The notes under the pieces: model-generated
What the model was told of the DNA's origin: nothing
Database searches by the model: none
The model's input: the letters and a program-made list of their open reading frames with translations, nothing else
Part shown: positions 56,319 through 64,000 of the stretch, one piece after another
Position numbering within the stretch: the first letter of the stretch is position 1
Layout: the number at the start of each line of letters is the position of its first letter
NCBI GenBank assembly: GCA_030323885.1
Contig: CM059199.1
Span: forward strand, 40,804,590-40,868,589
Source of the DNA: Branchipolynoe longqiensis
Lineage: Eukaryota; Annelida; Polychaeta; Phyllodocida; Polynoidae
Length of the DNA: 64,000 bases
Direction: 5' to 3'
Made by a program: the position numbers and the translations under genes

Positions 56319-56603
56319 GGTTTTGTATCTATAGACTGTTCCCTTGTGGTGTGTTCCCTTGTTCCCTGTTCGCTTCTGACCTTGTGATGTACCACACAGA
56401 CAATGAACATGGTCATTCTCTATGTTCTCGGTCAGTATGTCACATGCACCATACACAAGGCCATATTGTCCCTGGGTCCACCCTATGGTAACGGCTTCTA
56501 GGCGAAACACAGGTTCATTGGCTGTGTATCGCATGACAACGTCACAAGTGAACATCGAACAAGGGAACCTGCCACAAGTGAACAGTCTATGGATACACAA
56601 CCA
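56319..56603. mobile_element. Foldback-type TIR element abutting element 7
   Basis: About 65-bp imperfect inverted arms: GTATCTATAGACTGTTCCCTTGTGG on the left pairs with CCACAAGTGAACAGTCTATGG on the right. The word GTTCCCTTG is repeated in the arms. It starts where element 7's flank ends. Confidence 0.8.
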
Positions 56604-57120
56604 AAGAGAGCAATAGTGTCATGACTGTGTGGTAAGTTAACACCAACACTACAACTGGCCAGCATTGAAAACAAGCCTGGGTGCGCGGGCTTATATGCTA
56701 TGGACAGTATAAATACAGCATCAATAACAAAATATATAAAAAAATAAAAAAATATTACACACTAGTTGTGAGCAGTAACTATGTCGTGAGTAGTTCAGCT
56801 CTTTGGTCCTCTGCATCAGGCGACAGGATTTTTTTCTCTTTTGTTTCTTCTTTCTTTGTGAGGGGGGAGGGAGAGATTGTTTTTGTTCTCCTTGGAGTAT
56901 GGGATAAATATACATAGTTGTCTCTCATTTAGATGGTGTGCATATTGTAGATCACTGAGAAACTGTCCCAGATGGATGGATCCGCAGTCCAAGTATCATT
57001 CGTTGCATTATAGTAATTGCATTATTGTACATTTGAGCTGTACAGTTCATTTATTCCATTGTATTGAAGATAGATGTCTCATGTAATGAGTTGCGTAAAA
57101 ATAACACACCCAAACGAGTG
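56604..57120. other. Unassigned DNA
   Basis: A-rich and T-rich patches; no recognised repeat or gene. Confidence 0.4.
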
Positions 57121-57127
57121 AGCATTT

Positions 57128-57680
57128 CCCGGCCCGCTCTTCTCAACACCTTCCTCTTCCCCTCCCCCTTCTCCTCCCCCTTCACCTTCCCCCTCCCCTT
57201 CTCCTTCCTCTTCTCCTTCCCCTTCCACGTCTCCTCCTCTCCTCCTCCCCCTTCTCCTTCCCCTTCCCCTTCTTCTTCCCCTCCCCATTTTCCGTCCCCT
57301 TCTCCGTGTGCTTCCCCTTCTCCTTCTCCTTCACCTTCCCCCTCCCCTTCTCCTTCCCCTTCTCCTTCCCCGTCTCCTTCTCCTTCGCCTTCCCCTTCTC
57401 CTTCCCCTTCCCCTTCTCCTTCTCATTCCCCCCTTCTCCTCCCCTTCTCCTTCCCCTTCCCCGTGTCCTTCCTCTTCTCCTGTCCCTTCTCGTTCCCCTT
57501 CTCATTATCATTCCCCTTCTCCTTCCCTTCCCCCTTCTCCTTCCCCTTCCCCGTGTCCTTCCCCTTCTCCTTCCCCTCCCCTTCTCCTCCCCTTCCCCGT
57601 GTCCTTCCTCTTCTCCTGTCCCTTCTCCTGTCCCTTCTCCTGCCCTTCTCCTGCCCCTCCCCGTCCCCCTTCCCCAGATG
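57128..57680. repeat. Polypyrimidine (CCTTCTCCTTCCCC) array
   Basis: The plus strand is nearly all C and T in 6-12 bp units (CTCCTTCCCCTT). Ser/Pro/Phe-rich frames here are artefacts. Confidence 0.95.
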
Positions 57681-58265
57681 GATGTTCCTGTTTCCAGCGC
57701 ACCCTTAATCTCCGCCCCTTCATTCCCCTCGAATGTCGTGCTTCCCTGCCCACCCACCCCTCCTTCCCCATCCCACCACTCTCTCCACTCCCCACACCCT
57801 CACCCACACGCCCACCCCTTCTATACTCGCCCCTACCTTCTCGCAGACACCCCTACCCCTCCCCCCACTCCCCTCTATACTCACCTGTGCCTCGGCAGCC
57901 CCCCCCCCCCCCATCCACTCCATATATACTCGCCCTGCATCCCGCCTACCCCCCCCCCCCCTCTCTCCCTCCCCCTCCCGCCCACTCCAATCCCTTCTAT
58001 ACTGACCGGTGCTTCCCCACTCAACCCCCGTCCCCACCCACACCCACACCCCGGCACCCTCCCCGCCCCCACCCCCCCCACCCTCCCCTCTCCACCGGTA
58101 CCCCAGGCCAGGTGACGATGGCAATGACTAGCGCCACGCACCAGTCCTGATGTGTAATTTGCATGAGGTATTCTACCCTACACCGGGCCGGGAGTCCGCC
58201 GCCCCCCGGCACCCGCCCCCTCCCCGCGCCCCGCCCCCCGCCCCCCGCCCGCCGCCGCCCGCCGC
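57681..58265. repeat. C-rich low-complexity DNA
   Basis: CCCCACCC-rich tracts with C runs near 57900 and 57950, then a CCGCCCCCCG-rich GC block at 58198-58265. No protein-coding reading is credible. Confidence 0.85.
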
Positions 58266-58664
58266 CCAGAAGCACCGAAAGCCGGTGGTGGCTCGAGCAC
58301 CCTATAATACAGTATCGACACCGGCCCAGTGTTATCACTCACCAAATATTACCCACCAGCACAGGAAGAAATAACCGCGTTCAAACCAACGATAATCTCT
58401 CCTCCAAATCAGCATACACAACCCAACCTCCTCATCTCATCCCCGAAGCCTTCCAACACTGATCAAAACATTTACTAAAACTAAATATCCCATCTCATGT
58501 ATATCCCCAATTACAGGGATAGTTTTCAAATAGATAGTATAGTTATACGAATCTTACCTGGGTACAGATGATGGAAAACTGTTGTTTTCCCGAGGTACGT
58601 TGTCAGTAGATTGTGTGCTTCCTTCTCCCTGACCCATGACTAGCCAGAGGCGGAGTACCGAGGT

Positions 58665-58666
<2 letters not shown>
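58266..58666. other. Unassigned DNA
   Basis: Nothing recognised. Confidence 0.4.

Positions 58667-58708
<42 letters not shown>
58667..58708. repeat. (TA)n microsatellite
   Basis: About 20 TA units ending at the left terminus of a MITE-3. Confidence 0.97.
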
Positions 58709-58714
<6 letters not shown>

Positions 58715-59308
58715 GGGTCATTCTCCAAAACTGGGCACCACATATTTGGTCTCCACGTTACGATGCTGATAATTAAGTCTTTGTTTTATTGATAGCAAGT
58801 CAAATAAGTATTGTAGCCTCTGTCTATTAGGTATGTTAGCAGTTCTACATGTATTGAATTTATCCCACCAAAGATATCAAAATTATAATTGTATGATTTT
58901 GCGCTAGAGTGCAAATGTGAAAATTTACACATTGACACCATACATGTAGCCAAACTTTTTTTCTGCTTATTTTTCAACTTTTTTCTTGTAAGGCATAACC
59001 TTGTCTGCTTAACAGTAATCAATAAAATCTTGTTTGACTATGTTGTATATGTTAAAATGAGGTTTTGGATGTGTCTTTGATTTCCATGTTACACAAGTGA
59101 TATTAATGTATTGCTCAATTTGTATAAGATCTAATTCAAAAAGTGAAATTCATTTTTTTTCAACTCTGACATATGCACAGCATACAAACCTTCATAGAAC
59201 ATTGGATTAGTCTATTATTTGGAAGGATGTTTGCTATTATTTGGAAAGTTTTAAATGTTGGTTTCCACGTCACACTTTTGTGCCCAGTTTTAGAGAATGA
59301 CCCATATA
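58709..59308. mobile_element. MITE-3, complete (~600 bp)
   Basis: ATATGGGTCATTCTCCAAAAC and GTTTTAGAGAATGACCCATA are inverse ends, extended by CTGGGCAC / GTGCCCAG. TA repeats lie on both sides. Interior non-coding. Confidence 0.9.
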
Positions 59309-59311
59309 TAT

Positions 59312-59480
59312 ATATATGTTGTATAGGCCATTACACGAGTATATTAACCGGGAAGACCCATCTACTAAGTCATCGGCTGGTCACCTACTCATTAGGTCAT
59401 ATATTGGTACCTCATGATCTCCCCACGTGGCGCCACCTGAACGCCCACACTTCAGCAGCCAATATCCTCAACTCACTAAC
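59312..59480 (+). repeat. Repeat E copy
   Basis: TATATATGTTGTATAGGCC, CACGAGTATATTAACCGGG and ACGTGGCGCCACCTGAACG. Confidence 0.6.
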
Positions 59481-59587
59481 TGTTTTCTTTCGGTATTTTA
59501 TGCTAGAGGGTTCATTTCTTCTACCCAGAGAATATGTCCTTTGTACCCGTTATCATGTTCTCCTTGTTCCTTATATATATATATATA

Positions 59588-59885
59588 TAGAGTATAATGT
59601 ATTATACGTATATAAAAGGGGCGGAGCTCTCTCATAATATTATCACGATTATTCCTCTGTATTTGACTAATGTTATTCTCCAATCGCTGACTTGCCCGCT
59701 TTTGCCCCGGTCCTTGCCTACCCCAGCGCCACCACCTGTGGGTTCCTGGCACTACTTGCCCAGGCAGTCAGTCTCTCTCCTGCTTCTGAAATTTTTTTTT
59801 TTACCGGTAGCCTATATTTTGCTGCCCTGACGCAAATAAAGTCGCCTACCCATCACCGCCTCTTGTCTCTCTCTTGCCGTAGCCC
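59588..59885 (+). repeat. Repeat E copy
   Basis: GAGTATAATGTATTATACGT and AAAAGGGGCGGAGC head, then CAGCGCCACCACCTGTGGG. (TA)n follows at 59889-59917. Confidence 0.6.
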
Positions 59886-59891
59886 AACTTT

Positions 59892-59923
<32 letters not shown>

Positions 59924-59967
59924 ATATACACATATATATACACACACATTTCAAGACTATGTTACAT

Positions 59968-60213
59968 AAAGAGTTCAAGGACAGAAGCCTGTAAACACCA
60001 ATGCAAAAATTAAGGTAAACATTGGAACCAAACTTTCCTATTCTTGTGTTCATTGCAGCATCAATATTACATCACAAGAAAAGTAGAATTAGTGAGAATG
60101 TGTAGTGAGTGGTCATCTGGTGTTTTAAAATTACCTTCTTGTAAAAATATTAATTATTTTAATTAAAAGTTTCAATGGGCGTTTACGGGGTTTTGCACCT
60201 CCCACTCTTCCAA
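59968..60213. mobile_element. MITE-2, worn ends
   Basis: AAAGAGTTCAAGGACAGAAGCC and GGGGTTTTGCACCTCCCACTC. The GTAAACACCAAT / GGGCGTTTAC arms are retained. Confidence 0.85.
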
Positions 60214-60410
60214 TATATGATGTATAAGAATTATACGAGTATAATAATCCGGAATTCCATACTTGTTTGTCACACCCACATACCAGTAATTGGGTAGTCA
60301 TCTACTGCTCCAACCTACTCAACCTCAGCTCTGAAGGTGGCGCCACCGCTCGCCTTGCTCAATATCCCGATTCACTTCAATAATTTTAAAAGTTTATAAT
60401 TATAAAATGT
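60214..60410 (+). repeat. Repeat E copy
   Basis: TATATGATGTATAAGAATTATACGAG, CATCTACTGCTCCAACC and AAGGTGGCGCCACCGC. Confidence 0.65.
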
Positions 60411-60462
60411 TACATATATAAATATATATATATATTTACTAACTGTTTTAAATTTGCTTTTG

Positions 60463-60520
60463 TTTGTTTGTTGTTTTACGTCCTGGCAACGTCTAAGGTC
60501 ATATCATGACGGATACCGAC
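60463..60520 (-). mobile_element. SINE-A tail fragment
   Basis: TTGTTTTACGTCCTGGCAAC to GATACCGACTT, immediately followed by a longer copy. Confidence 0.9.
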
Positions 60521-60822
60521 TTGTTTGTTTGTTGTTGTTTGTTGTTGTTTTATGTCCTAGCAACATCTAAGGTCATATCAGGACGGGTACCGACTTGTGA
60601 CAGTGTGCACTCATGGCGACTTTAAAGTGCTGTCCCACTGGGCAACCAGGCCACCGGCACCATGGCCTGGTATCCCACTCAGTCACATTATCCTGACACT
60701 GAGCACACCAGTCCTTGCCATGTCTTAATAATGCCGAGTGCCTGGCTGGGAAGTGACAAGTACCAATTTATAATTCATTGGTTTGACTCGACCAGGGTTC
60801 GAACCCAAGATCCCACGGCCTT
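60521..60822 (-). mobile_element. SINE-A, partial head
   Basis: TTGTTGTTTTATGTCCTAGC to GTTCGAACCCAAGATCCCACG. The A-box part is missing. Confidence 0.92.
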
Positions 60823-61097
60823 AAATTTGCTGTTACACTAAGATTTCGTCGAGATAGAATGGCGATTCGTTAGTGCGGCGGTCCCGGCTATCCGCAGCCT
60901 CGTTTTGGCTACATTATGCATGGGTGTGACAGGTACACCTTACGGAGCACCGAGTGCAAACCACTTCTTGACGCGCGCGAAACAAAAACAGAAAAGTGTT
61001 ATCTTCAAAACTGTGTCGCCGCAGTTAATCCGCGCATCACGTGTAAGGTGACGGATGCGGAGGGGGGTGGGGGGCGGGAGTAGTAATTGGTTCACGG
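60823..61097. other. Unassigned DNA
   Basis: No repeat or gene recognised; G-rich at 61060-61080. Confidence 0.4.
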
Positions 61098-61452
61098 TTA
61101 AAGCTGCATAGTCCGATGAAGCATCAAATTTTCAAAACGAAAACAAGTATATCAATTTGATGCTACATATGTAACTTAAATACTGGTGCACTTGTTAAAC
61201 ATTTGTCACCATGTAGAAGGGAATACTGAGGCAATTTAATATAACCTATTACTGCGGAAACCTATGATGTGAGAGTTTTGGCAATCTTGCCAAAACTAAT
61301 TTTGTTTGTTTGCACTGCAAATATCTCAAAAGTTATCTATTTAAAATAAAAGTTACTTCAAGTGAAGGTAGGGTAGATTATACCGATCACCCTAATATGT
61401 TTATCTCAGAAAATGACAGAAACTCAAAACCCATCGGACTATGCAACTTTAA
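61098..61452 (-). mobile_element. MITE-1, complete, reverse orientation
   Basis: TTAAAGCTGCATAGTCCGATG at the left and CATCGGACTATGCAACTTTAA at the right. It contains GGCAATCTTGCCAAAACTAA as in the other copies. Confidence 0.92.
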
Positions 61453-61625
61453 GTTTAAGTCCACTCCTCCATTGAACACGGCAAAATGGCACCGACGAGG
61501 GGTGTGTGTGTGTGTGTGTGTGTTGGGGTGTGGGGGTACTGTGGTGTGCACGCAGGGTGCCTTGGTGTGTGGGCTGGGCGGGTGGGGGGGGGGAGGTTTT
61601 AGATTGGAGTGTTTGAGCTATATGC

Positions 61626-62195
61626 TCATGCCAAGTCGGAGACTCCGCCATCAGAGCTCATCACATGCGGTGAGGATGCTCTGTTCAGTTTTGTCATGTG
61701 CAGTAATGAGTTTGAATCTGCTGGCGTTAACTGGGTCTATCCTGGAATATGTGGTTCATCTGGTATTGTTGTTAACACCTTGTCAAGCTTCCTTTTGAAT
61801 GATTGTACACTGCAGTTTGATTGATTTCTAATGTAAGCTGGCATTATATTGAAGAGCTGTACTCCTCAGACAGAAAGACTTCCTTCCCGCAGTGTTATTG
61901 TTGATTGTGAGGCTTTTGTATTTATTGCTGGTACCTTACCAAGTCTACCATATCTATTTGAATGATACGTTGTTATGCCATAGTTTGGTACTTTGCCTTC
62001 AATCATTTTCCACGTGTATATAATTCGATACCTCTCACATCAACATTCAATGGAGTAGATCTTGAGGAATTTTAGTCTGTCCCAGTAATCCAGCTCTTGG
62101 TGTCTTCGATACATGATATGAAGCTGCGTTGCAGTGACTCTAGCTTTGTCAGCTGTCCTTTAGAAGTCGGTAGCCACAGTTGTGACTGCTGAAGC
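61626..62195 (-). pseudogene. Decayed CR1/Jockey-like LINE, C-terminal end of the RT polyprotein
   Basis: Reading the minus strand from about 62195 gives LWLPTSKGQLTKLESLQ, then RSFISCIEDTK. After a frame change near 62096 it gives DYWDRLKFLKIYSIE, CERYRIIYTWKMIEGKVPNYG, GRLGKVPAINTKASQ, LREGSLSV, FNIMPAYIRNQS, FKRKLDKVLTTIPDEPHIPG and SSDGGVSDLA before a stop at 61626-61628. This sequence of motifs (ERYRIIYTWK, LR-GS, LP--IRN, F--KLD, PDEP--PGY) is the conserved C-terminal segment of CR1/Jockey-type reverse transcriptases, seen by pattern recognition only. Three in-frame stops (after YSIEC, after SLSV, after HIPG) and one frameshift make it a pseudogene. The catalytic RT domain is absent, so the copy is 5'-truncated; a MITE-1 fragment abuts it. 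Confidence 0.85.
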
Positions 62196-62202
62196 ACAGG
62201 TG

Positions 62203-62363
62203 TGCTTCAGCAGTAACATAATCTACTACATTGACTTAATATTCCCTGCTGTGCAATAAATGCTTAATAGGTGATGCACCGTTTCCACGTAGCATCAACT
62301 CTAGAGAAGTCTTTTAGTTTGGAATTTATTTTAATATTTTCATCAGACTATGCACCTTTACAT
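62203..62363 (+). mobile_element. MITE-1 right half
   Basis: CAGCAGTAACATAATCTAC, GCAATAAATGCTTAATAGG and the end CATCAGACTATGCACCTTTA. The left half is missing where the LINE remnant lies. Confidence 0.75.
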
Positions 62364-62589
62364 TATCTTCCACAGAGGAGTAGCGTTTGAAAGCTTATCA
62401 CTTATCTTGTATCTCTGGAATATAATATATCGTGGCTTTTCTGGATTGTGTGCAATGGGAATGTTAGCTTCCTCCGCCCAATACATTCACAGTGAACAGA
62501 TTAGCTTCAATACAGCTATGCTATGAACATGAATTATACTGACAACCTACTATTGTCGACACTTGAGATAACCTAGCAGTTCACACTTT

Positions 62590-62789
62590 CTCTTGAAGAT
62601 GTATACTGCCTATCATTGATAAGTCTGAATAGACTTTTTTCACCATTAGACAGTTTGTCAATAGAAAGCCCTAGCCTACACTTTTACTGACCCAAGGGAT
62701 TTTTAAGCTCCCACACCACATAGACATGGTATGAGACCAACTGGCCTTTAATGATGATGTAAATTATACACAGCAGTGGAAATCCAAGG
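62590..62789 (-). mobile_element. SINE-B without head
   Basis: CTTGAAGATGTATACTGCC to CACAGCAGTGGAAATCCAAGG. Confidence 0.88.
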
Positions 62790-63088
62790 TACATTAAATC
62801 ATATTATATTTACATTAAATGTTTGAATTCAAGGTTTAGGATCTCCAATTCAGGTAGATATTAATATGTTTACTTAGTCTTAGTTCAGTGTGATCATGTA
62901 CTCTTTTATTCATTGTATTGTTTTGTAGGCAGCATGATTTGGGTGTTAATTGAGGTATTTTTGTGTCGCTAAGTCAAGATTCCTTGACTATTGTTATATT
63001 TTAACTAAATACCTCAGTTTATTCATTGGTGTGAGGAATGTGGAATCCCGATGTTGATGGGAAGGGACTATATTATATAGAGGGGGAT
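62790..63088. other. Unassigned DNA
   Basis: Nothing recognised. Confidence 0.4.
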
Positions 63089-63134
63089 TTGACCTTAGAT
63101 GTTGCTGGGATGCAACACTCCAACAACCAACCAG
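63089..63134 (+). mobile_element. SINE-A tail fragment
   Basis: GACCTTAGATGTTGCTGGG and CACTCCAACAACCAACC. Confidence 0.9.
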
Positions 63135-63816
63135 CCTCCCAGGTAAACACATATACACTCAGGCAGCCATCATTGCAATGCATTGTGGGTGGCGCTGCGG
63201 ACGGGTTGTGCTTGTAAATTATAGATACATTTGTCATACTCACAAAAAGGGCTTCCCCCACTACCACCCCCACCACCGCCTTCCATTGCCGACTAAAATA
63301 AAACATAGAGGCTTCGTGGGATCCCAGGTCTCAGAATATAGCTGTTCCACTATCCGAACTATTATTGCACTCATCGCAGGTTCAATATACGTACTGTGGA
63401 AGGAATGATGCCAGAGAGGAGCCCTCATATCACAGTGACAGCTATTATCACAGTCTATCAGAGCCACAGGACGTGGCATGCATCCACCTCGACTAGGTGA
63501 CTAGGTGCACCACATAGAAGTAAGCCACAGCCACACCCCCTTCACCCTCCCACCCCTCCCCCACCTCTCCATGACCTCCACCTATGCCCCCCCCCCCAAC
63601 CACCTCTTACCCCCTAAATCTGACTATGCTGTCACCCCTTCATCCCCCACCTCCCACAACCCCACCCACACACAGGCCCTCCAGAAAATCACCCCTCCTC
63701 AGCCCCCTCCATATTCCCGCATATCCACGCTCAACCCCGCAGCCCCTCCATAGAGACACATGGACTCAGCCCCCCACCCAGCCCCACACCTACCCAAATC
63801 CCCCCTCCAACCGGGC
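63135..63816. other. Unassigned DNA, C-rich from 63530
   Basis: CCCCCACC-type low-complexity DNA at 63530-63810. The 76-84 codon frames here are not recognisable proteins. Confidence 0.45.
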
Positions 63817-64000
63817 GCAGGGGCCGCCGAATCGGTAGAGCGTGAGCCACGCGTGCGTAAGGTCGGGTGTTCGGTTCCCTTAATATAACAGAGAAAGGAC
63901 TGGTTAGCTCTGTGTCAAGATACCGTGATTGAGTGGGATATCAGGTCATGGTGCCTGCAGCCTGATTACCCAGTGGACCAGCACTATAAAGTTGCCATGA
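63817..64000 (+). mobile_element. SINE-A, second head subtype, runs off the window
   Basis: GGCCGCCGAATCGGTAGAGCG and AGGTCGGGTGTTCGGTTCCC. A deletion joins the head to AGAGAAAGGACTGGTTAGC. The body is cut by the window end. Confidence 0.92.

Noticed and set aside
57064..58150. Overlapping 214-280 codon Ser/Pro/Phe or Leu/Pro frames
   Set aside because: Polypyrimidine low-complexity DNA.

Overview
Eukaryotic, non-coding, repeat-dense DNA. The tRNA-headed SINEs, the RTE-like and CR1/Jockey-like LINE remnants, the many short terminal-inverted-repeat (TIR) elements and the long (TA)n, (TG)n and polypurine tracts fit a marine invertebrate, most likely a mollusc. That is inference from repeat style; no host gene is available to place the species. 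I found no convincing host protein gene, rRNA, functional tRNA or CRISPR array. Nearly all the long open frames are simple repeats read in phase, or SINE copies.

The dominant component is one SINE family (called SINE-A here): about 45 full, truncated or nested copies of ~340 bp on both strands, with a tRNA-like head (A and B boxes), a conserved body and a tail resembling ACGTAAAACAACAAC. Three copies keep clear 12-14 bp target duplications. Other families are SINE-B, SINE-C, a tRNA-Gln-like repeat (SINE-D) and a (TA)n-flanked repeat with a GGCGCC box (repeat E). MITE families are named by their ends: MITE-1 (TTAAAGTTGCATAGTCCGATG-like ends), MITE-2 (GAAGAGTTCAGGTGCAAAAC), MITE-3 (GGGTCATTCTC) and MITE-4 (pogo/Tigger-like ACAGTAAAACCTCT).

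Layout: 0.4-1.5 kb, a duplicated SINE-A block. 2.2-4.3 kb, a MITE-1 split by a large TG-rich higher-order minisatellite. 4.4-5.7 kb, a 5'-truncated RTE-like LINE inserted in repeat E with a 12-bp target duplication. 9.5-10.8 kb, a MITE-3 holding a MITE-2. 11.5-12.7 kb, a MITE-1 holding two SINE insertions, one of which holds a third SINE. 16.4-17.2 kb, a polypurine minisatellite. 19.8-20.9 kb, GGT and TG minisatellites. 25.9-27.0 kb, a 17-bp minisatellite. 29.5-30.6 kb, a recent segmental duplication. 30.6-31.4, 42.7-43.9, 48.5-48.8, 53.0-53.7 and 55.1-56.6 kb, TIR elements whose interiors reiterate an element-specific short word. 47.1-48.3 and 57.1-58.3 kb, C-rich and polypyrimidine arrays. 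61.6-62.2 kb, a decayed CR1/Jockey-like LINE 3' end on the minus strand.

The nested insertions allow relative dating, for example MITE-1, then SINE-A, then the alternative-tail SINE-A. The observations most worth following are the word-themed TIR elements with TAA/TTA target duplications, and the SINE-A variant with a different 3' tail that behaved as its own mobile unit.
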